Shown here: positions 16,693-23,090 of the stretch, in pieces
How positions within the stretch are numbered: the stretch's first letter is position 1
Layout of the letters: every line of letters starts with the position of its first letter
The notes under the pieces: generated by a model
Seen by the model: only the letters and a program-made list of their open reading frames with translations
The model's database searches: none
What the model was told of the DNA's origin: nothing
Program-made: the position numbers and the translations under genes
Virus record (IMG/VR): IMGVR_UViG_3300044816_000060
Coordinates: 1 to 64,000 of that record
Length of the DNA: 64,000 bases
Strand: one strand, 5' to 3'
Origin: a virus

Positions 16693-17087
16693 GACGCCAC
16701 CTGCTGACGCATCATCGCCACAGCCAGCGCGGACACACCCTCGGGGACCGGGTCGGCCCCGTCGTGCCAGCGCAGCCGGAGCCCCGCGATCAGCCGCCCG
16801 AAGGCAACCGCCCGGAAACCTTCGTGCCAGTGCTCCCGCAGCTCCTCGTGCAGGCTCCCGATGATGTACCCGTGACACACCACGTTGAGCCACTCGGCGG
16901 CGGCGTCGCAGTGGCGACACCACCGGTTCGTCACCCACCCGGAGTCCTCCAGGCGGCCCTTGACCTGGCAATAGCGTTCGCCGATCTGGATTGTTCGCCC
17001 GCACTCCTCGCAGCGGTGCGGGACGCGGGCGGTGGGGGTGGCGTGGTTGACGACCTGCCACGGCTCGGCCATGTCAACGCTGCACAT
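16689..17087 (-). CDS. Zinc-binding hypothetical protein
   Basis: 132 residues. HRCEECGRTIQIGERYCQVKG...WCRHCDAA: two CxxC pairs typical of a treble-clef finger found in several actinophage early proteins, then a helical part. AGGAAGGGG precedes the ATG at 17087; an alternative ATG at 17072 abuts the stop of a 27-codon upstream ORF. Confidence 0.65.
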   Translation of the reverse strand: MCSVDMAEPWQVVNHATPTARVPHRCEECGRTIQIGERYCQVKGRLEDSGWVTNRWCRHCDAAAEWLNVVCHGYIIGSLHEELREHWHEGFRAVAFGRLIAGLRLRWHDGADPVPEGVSALAVAMMRQQVAS

Positions 17088-17157
17088 CGCGGGCCCCTTC
17101 CTGGACCTCGGCGGCCAGAGCGGCGGCCTTCTCAGCTCGGAGTGCGGGGGCGGTCAT
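17074..17157 (-). CDS. Possible 27-residue coupled peptide
   Basis: MTAPALRAEKAAALAAEVQEGARDVQR, helical. Its start overlaps the preceding stop (ATGA) and its stop lies just before an internal ATG of the next gene, so it may serve for translational coupling. Too short for a firm call. Confidence 0.3.
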   Translation of the reverse strand: MTAPALRAEKAAALAAEVQEGARDVQR

Positions 17158-17480
17158 GCGAGCTTCACCCCGAGACGCTCCTTCGATCCGTCGTCCCAGG
17201 TGAACTCGCCGTCCGCGCCGACGGGCCGGTGCATCTGGCAGCGCACGCAGTAGGTGGACCCGTAGAAGTGCGGGTCTCGGGCGTAGGTCTCGGCGATCGC
17301 CTGGCCCATGCGGGTGCTCGTCCCGCAGCTGGCGTGCACGTAGTTGCTGCGGTACGGGCGAACGAACCCCTTGGCGCGCTCCTCGTCGGAGAGCACCAGG
17401 TATACCTCGGCCTGCGGGATCGGCTGCTCGTCAGCGCCACGGGTCAGGCGCGGGTCGCTCGGGTCGTCAGTGATCGGCAT
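17154..17480 (-). CDS. Hypothetical protein with a CxxC...C site
   Basis: 108 residues from MPITDDPSDPRL. The segment SNYVHASCGTSTRMGQAIAETYARDPHFYGSTYCVRCQMHRPVGADGEFTWDDGSKERLGV is a recurring small actinophage type (zinc-binding, unknown function). Confidence 0.65.
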   Translation of the reverse strand: MPITDDPSDPRLTRGADEQPIPQAEVYLVLSDEERAKGFVRPYRSNYVHASCGTSTRMGQAIAETYARDPHFYGSTYCVRCQMHRPVGADGEFTWDDGSKERLGVKLA

Positions 17481-17676
17481 CGGGCTGCTCCTCGGTAGCG
17501 GCGATTGAACGCTCGTAGTAGGCGTTGCTGGCCTCGTCGTGGCGCTTGTTCGCCGCCGCGGCCCGGCCGTCGTCCCAGTCCCGGCGGCGCCACTCACCCG
17601 ACGTCGCCCGAGGGTTGGGCAGTGCACGGATCGCGGCGATCGCCTCGGCGAGGACCAGACCCGGACCGGCGGTCAT
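17467..17676 (-). CDS. Hypothetical 69-residue helical protein
   Basis: Starts MTAGPGLVLAEAIAAIRALPNP in an ATGA overlap and ends 14 bases inside the next gene. Charged and helical (WRRRDWDDGRAAAANKRHDEAS). No family recognised. Confidence 0.55.
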   Translation of the reverse strand: MTAGPGLVLAEAIAAIRALPNPRATSGEWRRRDWDDGRAAAANKRHDEASNAYYERSIAATEEQPDADH

Positions 17677-17765
17677 GGTCGGCCCCCAGGTCGGATCAGG
17701 CCGAGGACCAGCAAGCCCAGCAGTGGCAGAGCGGGGACGGCGAGCCACAGGTGGTCAGTGGTCAT
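17673..17765 (-). CDS. 30-residue membrane peptide
   Basis: MTTDHLWLAVPALPLLGLLVLGLIRPGGRP: one transmembrane helix. Start and stop both overlap neighbouring genes, the pattern of genuine genes in this operon. Confidence 0.5.
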   Translation of the reverse strand: MTTDHLWLAVPALPLLGLLVLGLIRPGGRP

Positions 17766-17925
17766 CGTCGTCCCGCCTGTGCTCGGCCAGGAACTCCGCG
17801 ACCCGACGCTTCTCGTCGTCGCGCTCGCGGCGCTGCTCGTCCCGGACCCGCAAGTTCTGGGCGACCAGCGCGCCGGCTATCGGCACGGCGAGCGCCAGCA
17901 CAAGCGCCACGTCCCGCGCGGTCAT
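17755..17925 (-). CDS. Membrane-anchored charged protein
   Basis: 56 residues: N-terminal helix (DVALVLALAVPIAGALVAQ) then a very charged helix (RVRDEQRRERDDEKRRVAEFL) ending in acidic residues. ATGA overlap with the upstream stop. Confidence 0.6.
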   Translation of the reverse strand: MTARDVALVLALAVPIAGALVAQNLRVRDEQRRERDDEKRRVAEFLAEHRRDDDDH

Positions 17926-18149
17926 TGCGGCCTGCCCCACAGGAAGCGGCCCGAATGTTTCGGCGACGGCGGCAGGTCGTGCAACATCAGGTTGGCGATG
18001 GTGCATTCGATGGTGTGGTCTGTGTTGCGCCCGACCACACCGCCGCACAGCTGGCACGACGCCGCGTCTCTGCGGGCGAGGACACGGCCGACGAGCATGC
18101 CGACAGGGACGGAGAGGACCGCCCACACCAACAGGACTGTGATCAACAT
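17922..18149 (-). CDS. Membrane protein with a cytoplasmic zinc-type CxxC
   Basis: 75 residues. Residues 1-25 are a transmembrane helix (MLITVLLVWAVLSVPVGMLVGRV), followed by CQLCGGVVGRNTDHTIECT. Unknown function; one of three consecutive single-pass genes. Confidence 0.6.
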   Translation of the reverse strand: MLITVLLVWAVLSVPVGMLVGRVLARRDAASCQLCGGVVGRNTDHTIECTIANLMLHDLPPSPKHSGRFLWGRPQ

Positions 18150-18373
18150 TGTGGGCTCCCAGAGGTCGACGGGTTGACGAGGTCAAGGGGTCCGAGGTGG
18201 ATCGGGCCACGGCACCAACCGACGCAGAACGACACATCGGGCTCGCCGCACGCCCAGCAGTGGACCTGGCGTGGCTGTTGCGACGGCCTGAGAGCCTCGC
18301 TGAGCGCCTGGGCGGGGGTGGCTGGTGTGCGGAGGCGGACACCGGGTCTGCGGCGGAGCAGGCGGGCAATCAC
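18143..18373 (-). CDS. Small zinc-ribbon hypothetical protein
   Basis: 76 residues from a GTG in a GTGA overlap with the RusA stop. Basic N-terminus, then VHCWACGEPDVSFCVGWC. Confidence 0.55.
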   Translation of the reverse strand: MIARLLRRRPGVRLRTPATPAQALSEALRPSQQPRQVHCWACGEPDVSFCVGWCRGPIHLGPLDLVNPSTSGSPQC

Positions 18374-18768
18374 GACGCCACCTCCAAAGGCCGTATGACA
18401 AGCCACATCCGGCCCGGCTCGCCCTTCACCGACTCGTGGATCACCGGGAACACCCGCTCCACATGCGCGTCGGTGTCGTCCGGGGCCGCTTTCGCGTCAG
18501 TGATCACGCCATCGACACACGGCTTGTAGGTGGCCACCAAGTTGTCGGAGTCCCGTCCTCGCACGGTCGCCGGCCGGTAGTGCAGCTCGATCCGTACCCG
18601 CTCGTGCTGGCCGATGTTCGCCGACCGCGCCAGGAAGTACGCGGCCTCCCGGACCTCCCGGACCTTCCTGGCTTTCGCCGCCCAGTACACGCCTCGGTCG
18701 TTGAGACTCAAAGGGGGCCGAGTCCACGGGAGATCCAGCCGGTAGGTCGGGGCGTCTACGGCGGTCAT
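18370..18768 (-). CDS. RusA-like Holliday junction resolvase
   Basis: 132 residues. The RusA pattern is clear: N-terminal LDLPWTRPPLSLNDRGVYWAAKARKVREVREAA, then RGRDSDNLVATYKPCVDGVITD with the catalytic Asp cluster (DSDN and the later Asp residues) and the C-terminal beta strand. It cleaves branched DNA arising in replication and recombination, consistent with nearby SSB, Sak4-like ATPase and helicase loader genes. Confidence 0.85.
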   Translation of the reverse strand: MTAVDAPTYRLDLPWTRPPLSLNDRGVYWAAKARKVREVREAAYFLARSANIGQHERVRIELHYRPATVRGRDSDNLVATYKPCVDGVITDAKAAPDDTDAHVERVFPVIHESVKGEPGRMWLVIRPLEVAS

Positions 18769-19097
18769 GACAGCTCTCCGAGCTGCTCAGCCATCCGGAT
18801 GTGGCTCGTGATGTCCGGCGGCAGGACGGGGCGCGGGCTTCCGTCCGCTTCGCCACCGCCGCGCCACTCGACAACGCTGCCGTCGCCCAGATCGTAGAAC
18901 GCTTCAACCGCCGCGAGGGCGGGAGCCAGCGTCCACATTCCGGCAGCCGCCGAGTTGCCCCAAACATCAATGGCGACGTCATTGACCTCACGGATGTTGC
19001 CGCCCAGGTCCGAGTCGTGGGCGTAGATCGCCGCCACGAGTTCGCGGACCTCTGCCCGGCTCATCAAGCAGTGGTGCTCCCACTCGTCGAATCTCAC
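18765..19097 (-). CDS. Hypothetical acidic protein
   Basis: 110 residues, between the helicase loader and RusA, overlapping both by 4 bp. No recognised motif (MSRAEVRELVAAIYAHDSDLGGNIREVNDVAID...). Confidence 0.55.
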   Translation of the reverse strand: MRFDEWEHHCLMSRAEVRELVAAIYAHDSDLGGNIREVNDVAIDVWGNSAAAGMWTLAPALAAVEAFYDLGDGSVVEWRGGGEADGSPRPVLPPDITSHIRMAEQLGELS

Positions 19098-19744
19098 GCG
19101 GCACCCCGATTCACGTTCAGTCGCCGGTCGGCGCCCTTGAGGACCACACGGGTCGCCATCTCGGTCAGCCGGGACGCGACCCGCTCACCCAGGACAGCGC
19201 CCAGGTTCTTCGGCGGCACGTTCGACGTGATCAGCGTCGGCTTGCCGTGCTCGTAGCGGTAGTTCACCAGCCGATAGTTGATCTCCTCGTTCCACTCGGT
19301 GCCCTTCGCGGCCCCGAGGTCATCCAGGACCAGGACGCCGGTGCGGGCGAACCGCTCGAACTCCTCCTCGGAGTCGACGCGGGGACGCGGCCGTAGCGCC
19401 CCGTACATGTCCGCCGCCGTCGTCACGGTCCAGCCGACGGACGCCCCGCACACCGACAGCGCCCGCATCGCCGCATACGCCTGGTAGGTCTTCCCGCTGC
19501 CAGTGGAACCGATCAGCATCAGCGACGGTCCGGTCAGCACGGTCGGGACGGTGCGGCGGCAAGCCTTCGCCTCGTTCACCAGCGCGGTAACCCAGTCCCG
19601 GACTTCAGGGACGTCAGCCACGGCGTCCTGGAAGCGGACGGGGATGTCTTTGGCCATCGCTCGCCGGCCGCGTTCCAGGCACTCCTCCAGCCACCACTTG
19701 TCGACGTCATCGACGGTGAGGCGGACGATCGTCGGATCGGTCAC
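19094..19744 (-). CDS. DnaC-like helicase loader ATPase
   Basis: 216 residues. Walker A GSTGSGKT at 79-86, Walker B GVLVLDDLGAAKG at about 136-148, and sensor-1 PTLITSNVPPKNL. The N-terminal helical part before the ATPase would bind the replicative helicase. It follows the initiator gene by a 4-bp overlap, the usual initiator-loader pair. No phage helicase of the DnaB type is visible, so the host helicase is probably recruited. Confidence 0.85.
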   Translation of the reverse strand: MTDPTIVRLTVDDVDKWWLEECLERGRRAMAKDIPVRFQDAVADVPEVRDWVTALVNEAKACRRTVPTVLTGPSLMLIGSTGSGKTYQAYAAMRALSVCGASVGWTVTTAADMYGALRPRPRVDSEEEFERFARTGVLVLDDLGAAKGTEWNEEINYRLVNYRYEHGKPTLITSNVPPKNLGAVLGERVASRLTEMATRVVLKGADRRLNVNRGAA

Positions 19745-20700
19745 CGGGTCGCTCCGTTCGGCTTCGGGGAGATCAACGGCTCGTCCCAGACGGAGTCGTC
19801 GGTCGGGTTCTGGTACGGCTGATAGCCGCCTGGGTTACCGCCGGCCACGAGGCGCAGCGACACGTCGTCCTCGTACGACCCGGAGTTGATCCAGGTTGCC
19901 GGGTGGGCCACATACGTCAGGTCTCCGCCAGCAACGGACTGCGCGTAGGCCGTGGCTTTGGCGATCATCACGTCCGGAGAGACGCCGCGACGGATCGCGG
20001 CGCGCCAGGCTTTCTCGGCGGCCAGCCGCTTCACTCGCTTCGGGTAGACCGCATAGAACTCAGCGAACCGCCCTTGGTTCGCGGCCGTCTTTTCAGGGGA
20101 AGGGGAAGGGGAAGGGGAAGGGGAAGGGGAATCGCGCACGTGAGAGACACTCTCGAAACCCTTTTCTCCAGAGTCGGCAAAAAGGGTTTCGGGTGACTCT
20201 CGACAGGCTTTCGGTGGCGGCTCAAACCCTTTCGAGTCCAACTCATCAGCGGCCGCGTGTGGGTCGGGGTAGGCGACCGGCTTCCCGGCCTTGGACACGC
20301 CGTCAGGCTTTCGCGCAGGCAGCTTCCGTAGCTCCCGGGCGAGGGCACGCCGCAAGGTCCTGGACTCGGTTCGCATCGCCTCCTTGATCGCCCCCTTGAG
20401 CACGTAGGGCTGATCCGCCACGCCGTCATTACGGATCATGGTTCGCACCAAGATCTCGTCGGTGTCATCGTCGATCAGGACGTAACCGCCGGCCGCTAGC
20501 GCCTTGAGCGCCTTCTCTGTTTCCGCGATCGTCAGGGACGCGTTGCGGGCCCACTTGGCCATCCGAATCGCACCGACACCAGCGAAGTTGATGGTGGGCT
20601 CCGTCAGCAGAACCGCGTAGAGCAGCTTCGCGTACGGGCCCTGACCGTCCAGACCCTCTCTCCAGATCCCGAACTGGAACCGGGCCTCACTCCTCGCCAT
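19741..20700 (-). CDS. Replication initiator, winged-helix type
   Basis: 319 residues. The N-terminal ~110 residues (FQFGIWREGLDGQGPYAKLLYAVLLTEPTINFAGVGAIR; LTIAETEKALKALAAGGYVLIDDDTDEILVRTMIRNDG) look like the DnaD/O-protein winged helix. The middle is a linker containing (SP)6. The C-terminal FYAVYPKRVKRLAAEKAWRAAIRRG...ATWINSG is the helicase-loader-interacting segment seen in phage initiators. The linker is encoded by a perfect hexanucleotide repeat. Confidence 0.8.
   Translation of the reverse strand: MARSEARFQFGIWREGLDGQGPYAKLLYAVLLTEPTINFAGVGAIRMAKWARNASLTIAETEKALKALAAGGYVLIDDDTDEILVRTMIRNDGVADQPYVLKGAIKEAMRTESRTLRRALARELRKLPARKPDGVSKAGKPVAYPDPHAAADELDSKGFEPPPKACRESPETLFADSGEKGFESVSHVRDSPSPSPSPSPSPEKTAANQGRFAEFYAVYPKRVKRLAAEKAWRAAIRRGVSPDVMIAKATAYAQSVAGGDLTYVAHPATWINSGSYEDDVSLRLVAGGNPGGYQPYQNPTDDSVWDEPLISPKPNGATR
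20095..20130. repeat. Six tandem AGGGGA hexanucleotides inside the initiator gene
   Basis: 36 bases of perfect 6-bp repeat encode the Ser-Pro linker on the minus strand. In lambda-like phages the origin iterons lie inside the initiator gene at the linker, so this is either an origin element or a slippage-prone linker. Confidence 0.7.
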
Positions 20701-20767
20701 GGGTCACTCCGTGCGGCAGCTGGTGACTCTTGCTGCGATTGCAGGTGCGGACGCGGGTGTCGGCCAT
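20687..20767 (-). CDS. Possible 26-residue leader peptide
   Basis: MADTRVRTCNRSKSHQLPHG...; its ATG overlaps the previous stop (TAATG) and its end overlaps the start of the initiator gene. It may couple translation of the initiator. Low certainty. Confidence 0.3.
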   Translation of the reverse strand: MADTRVRTCNRSKSHQLPHGVTHGEE

Positions 20768-21027
20768 TAGGCGGCCTCCGATCGGGGTCGGTTCGGCGAC
20801 AGGCACAGGGAGTCGCGGATACGCGCCGTCGTGTAATCGGTCATGAACGTGTGAGACGCGATCTCACGGTCGGTCCAGCCCTTGCGGTGCAGGGCCGCGA
20901 CGAGTTGCCAGCGCAGGTGCGTGGGGAGCGCTTCCGCCGGCATTCGTCCTTGGCACGCCTCGTGGTAGAGCAGGCGCCACTGGGCGTCGCTCGGGAGAGT
21001 CGGAGGCTTGCCGTAGTGGGTACCCAT
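20767..21027 (-). CDS. Helix-turn-helix protein
   Basis: 86 residues from MGTHYGKPPTLPSD, TGATG-coupled to SSB. The C-terminal HRKGWTDREIASHTFMTDYTTARIRDSLCL is a homeodomain/sigma-region-4-like HTH. Probably a small DNA-binding regulator of the replication operon. Confidence 0.6.
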   Translation of the reverse strand: MGTHYGKPPTLPSDAQWRLLYHEACQGRMPAEALPTHLRWQLVAALHRKGWTDREIASHTFMTDYTTARIRDSLCLSPNRPRSEAA

Positions 21028-21464
21028 CAGAACGGGGGTTCGTCGCCGGTGGCCGGCGCGGGAGCACTCCCCCACGGATCGTCGGCGGGCGCGGACCCCT
21101 CGCTACCGCGCCCAACCTTGTTGACCTTCGCCGTGGCGTACCGGAGCTCCGGGCCGACGTGTTCGACGTCCATCTCGATCGACGTCCGTGTCTGGTCGTC
21201 CTTGGTGTACGAGCGGACCTTCAGTCGTCCGTGGACCAGGACGCGGGAGCCACGAATCAGGCTCTCGGCGACGTTCTCCGCCTGCTGCCGCCACACCGCG
21301 CAGCGGACCCACATCGTCTCTCCGTCGACCCAGGCGTCGCCGTCCTTCACTCGGGGCGTGGAGGCCACGACGAAGTTGCACACGGCGACGCCAGAGGGCA
21401 GGAAGCGCAGCTCAGGATCCTTGGCCAGGTTGCCGCACAGTGTCGTTACCGGTTCGCCGCTCAT
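21027..21464 (-). CDS. ssb: Single-stranded DNA-binding protein
   Basis: 145 residues. OB fold with LCGNLAKDPELRFLPSGVAVCNFVVAST, WVRCAVWRQQAENVAESL, RGSRVLVHGRLKVRSY, a disordered Gly/Pro/Ala linker and the acidic tip DEPPF, which recruits recombination and replication partners. Size is typical for phage SSB. It lies next to HNH and recombination genes. Confidence 0.95.
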   Translation of the reverse strand: MSGEPVTTLCGNLAKDPELRFLPSGVAVCNFVVASTPRVKDGDAWVDGETMWVRCAVWRQQAENVAESLIRGSRVLVHGRLKVRSYTKDDQTRTSIEMDVEHVGPELRYATAKVNKVGRGSEGSAPADDPWGSAPAPATGDEPPF

Positions 21465-21931
21465 GCCGCGTTCTCCTCAAATCCTTCGGGGGCTGTGGTG
21501 TCGACCCACCGGCCAGCGGCCGGGAGTTGCCAGTGGGCGCCGTGCCGCAGCACAGCCCGGCTGGCGGGGTCGGTGTTCGGGTGGACGATGTAGCCGCGTT
21601 CCCGGGCCCAGGTGCGGTTGTCGTGGGCTTCCGAGTGGCAGCGCGGGTGAAGCGCCAGGAGATTCGCTGGCTCGTCTCTGCCGCCTTGTGAGCGGAGCTT
21701 CCGGTGGTGACATTCCCAGCGTTTCTCCGACAGGCCCTGGCCGCAGATGGCGCAGCGTCCGCCGTCGCGGTCCCACACCAGGTCCCGCAGTTCTTTCGGC
21801 ATCGGCGGCCGGCGGAGTTTGAACACGGGCGGTTTGAGCCGGACGACCGGCCTGGACCGAGAGGAGAGGGGGAGGTTCGAGCGGAGCGGCTGCTTGCGGG
21901 GCCACGATCCGGTGCGTCGAAGCGGGCTCAT
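21461..21931 (-). CDS. HNH endonuclease
   Basis: 156 residues from MSPLRRTGSW (TAATG overlap with the upstream stop). CxxC zinc finger and HNH core: WDRDGGRCAICGQGLSEKRWECHHRKLRSQGGRDEPANLLALHPRCHSEAHDN. It resembles short phage HNH enzymes that may be free-standing homing or recombination nucleases. Confidence 0.85.
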   Translation of the reverse strand: MSPLRRTGSWPRKQPLRSNLPLSSRSRPVVRLKPPVFKLRRPPMPKELRDLVWDRDGGRCAICGQGLSEKRWECHHRKLRSQGGRDEPANLLALHPRCHSEAHDNRTWARERGYIVHPNTDPASRAVLRHGAHWQLPAAGRWVDTTAPEGFEENAA

Positions 21932-22302
21932 TAGTCGTACTCCGCGATCCGTGCGTCCAGGTGGCCGATCAGCCAATTCGTGGATTTCCGGTACAAGGCG
22001 TCGTAATCCGAGTCCTCCCCGGCCTCCTCACGCAGCTTGTGCAGCCGGAAGACACGGTTCCTGATCAGTTGGGCTTGCGACTTGATGTCGCGGTCGATGT
22101 CTTCCTTCGGGACGTCGGCTTCGCTCAGGTTGGTTTCGGAGAACAGGAACCAACCGACCCGCTGGAACGCCTGATGGATGATGGCGAACTCGGCGTCGCT
22201 GATCTCGGCGGTGGATCGGACGGTTACGCTTGTTGATCTGTCAACATGCATTCGGATCGTGCCGACTGTGACAGGCAACGTAAAACGAAGCGGCTCGCTC
22301 AT
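21931..22302 (-). CDS. Hypothetical protein whose N-terminus is shared with the upstream HNH gene
   Basis: 123 residues. The N-terminal LRFTLPVTVGTIRMHVDRS matches residues ~8-26 of the HNH protein encoded just upstream (LKFTLPVTVGRIAMHVDRS). The rest (ISDAEFAIIHQAFQRVGWFLFSE...; IRNRVFRLHKLREEAGE) is helical with no recognised domain. The ATG overlaps the HNH stop. Confidence 0.65.
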   Translation of the reverse strand: MSEPLRFTLPVTVGTIRMHVDRSTSVTVRSTAEISDAEFAIIHQAFQRVGWFLFSETNLSEADVPKEDIDRDIKSQAQLIRNRVFRLHKLREEAGEDSDYDALYRKSTNWLIGHLDARIAEYD

Positions 22303-23090
22303 GACGTCGTCACCCCGGCTCGCCGCGCGGCCCGCGTAGCCCGCGCACGTTCGCGCTGGCACGTCCGGCATGCCCTGGCACCCGCCTTGTTGATGTGCGT
22401 GTTCTCAGCCGTGTACTCGTGCCCATGCGGGCAGTGGGTCCGCTCCCATGGCGCAGGAAGACTCCCGGACGACTGACGCTTGTCTTTCGCCCACGATGCC
22501 AGGCACGGCCGACAGCGCCGGGAGTTGTCACTGACTCGGAACTGAGTGTTCTCCGGGGTCAACTCGTGTCCGTTAAGGCAATGCGTTCGAAGTACACCGT
22601 GCAGGCCACGGCGAGTGTTCTCAGCGGGAGTGACCGCCTCCAGATGTTCTGGGTTCACACAGTTGCGGACGCGGCACAGATGGTCGATATGCATACCACT
22701 TGGGATCGGCCCGATCCGCTGCTCGTACACCCATCGGTGAGCCAATGGCGTCCTCGTCGGAGACAGGCGGATCGAAACGGCCATGCCGTACCCGCTATCG
22801 CTCGCGATCGGTCCAGTCCAGATCCAGCAGCCATCGTCAGTGGTGGGCCGCAAAACGTGCGACCAGAACCAGAGTTCCGGATTCGACTTGGCCGTGACCG
22901 GATACAACCGGCCATGCTTCGACATCCGCGCTTGGTGACGGCCACACATCCCGTGTGAGTGAACGTTCTTCGAGCAGGTCACGACGCTGCACTTGGCGGT
23001 GGCCTGCTCGTCGGAGCGGTCCACGTGCATCGCAATCCGGCCCACAGTGACAGGCAGTGTGAACTTCAAGGCTTCACTCGCGGTGGTCAT
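22299..23090 (-). CDS. HNH homing endonuclease fused to a copied gene start
   Basis: 263 residues. The first ~26 residues copy the start of the downstream gene; then a CxxxC...H zinc finger (CSVVTCSKNVHSHGMCGRH), an HNH-3 core (PLAHRWVYEQRIGPIPSGMHIDHLCRVRNCVNPEHLEAVT) and repeated C-terminal CLNGHELTPENT / CPHGHEYTAENT zinc motifs. The HNH-3 plus repeated GHE(L/Y)TxENT pattern is typical of mobile actinophage HNH enzymes. Confidence 0.85.
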   Translation of the reverse strand: MTTASEALKFTLPVTVGRIAMHVDRSDEQATAKCSVVTCSKNVHSHGMCGRHQARMSKHGRLYPVTAKSNPELWFWSHVLRPTTDDGCWIWTGPIASDSGYGMAVSIRLSPTRTPLAHRWVYEQRIGPIPSGMHIDHLCRVRNCVNPEHLEAVTPAENTRRGLHGVLRTHCLNGHELTPENTQFRVSDNSRRCRPCLASWAKDKRQSSGSLPAPWERTHCPHGHEYTAENTHINKAGARACRTCQRERARATRAARRAGVTTS

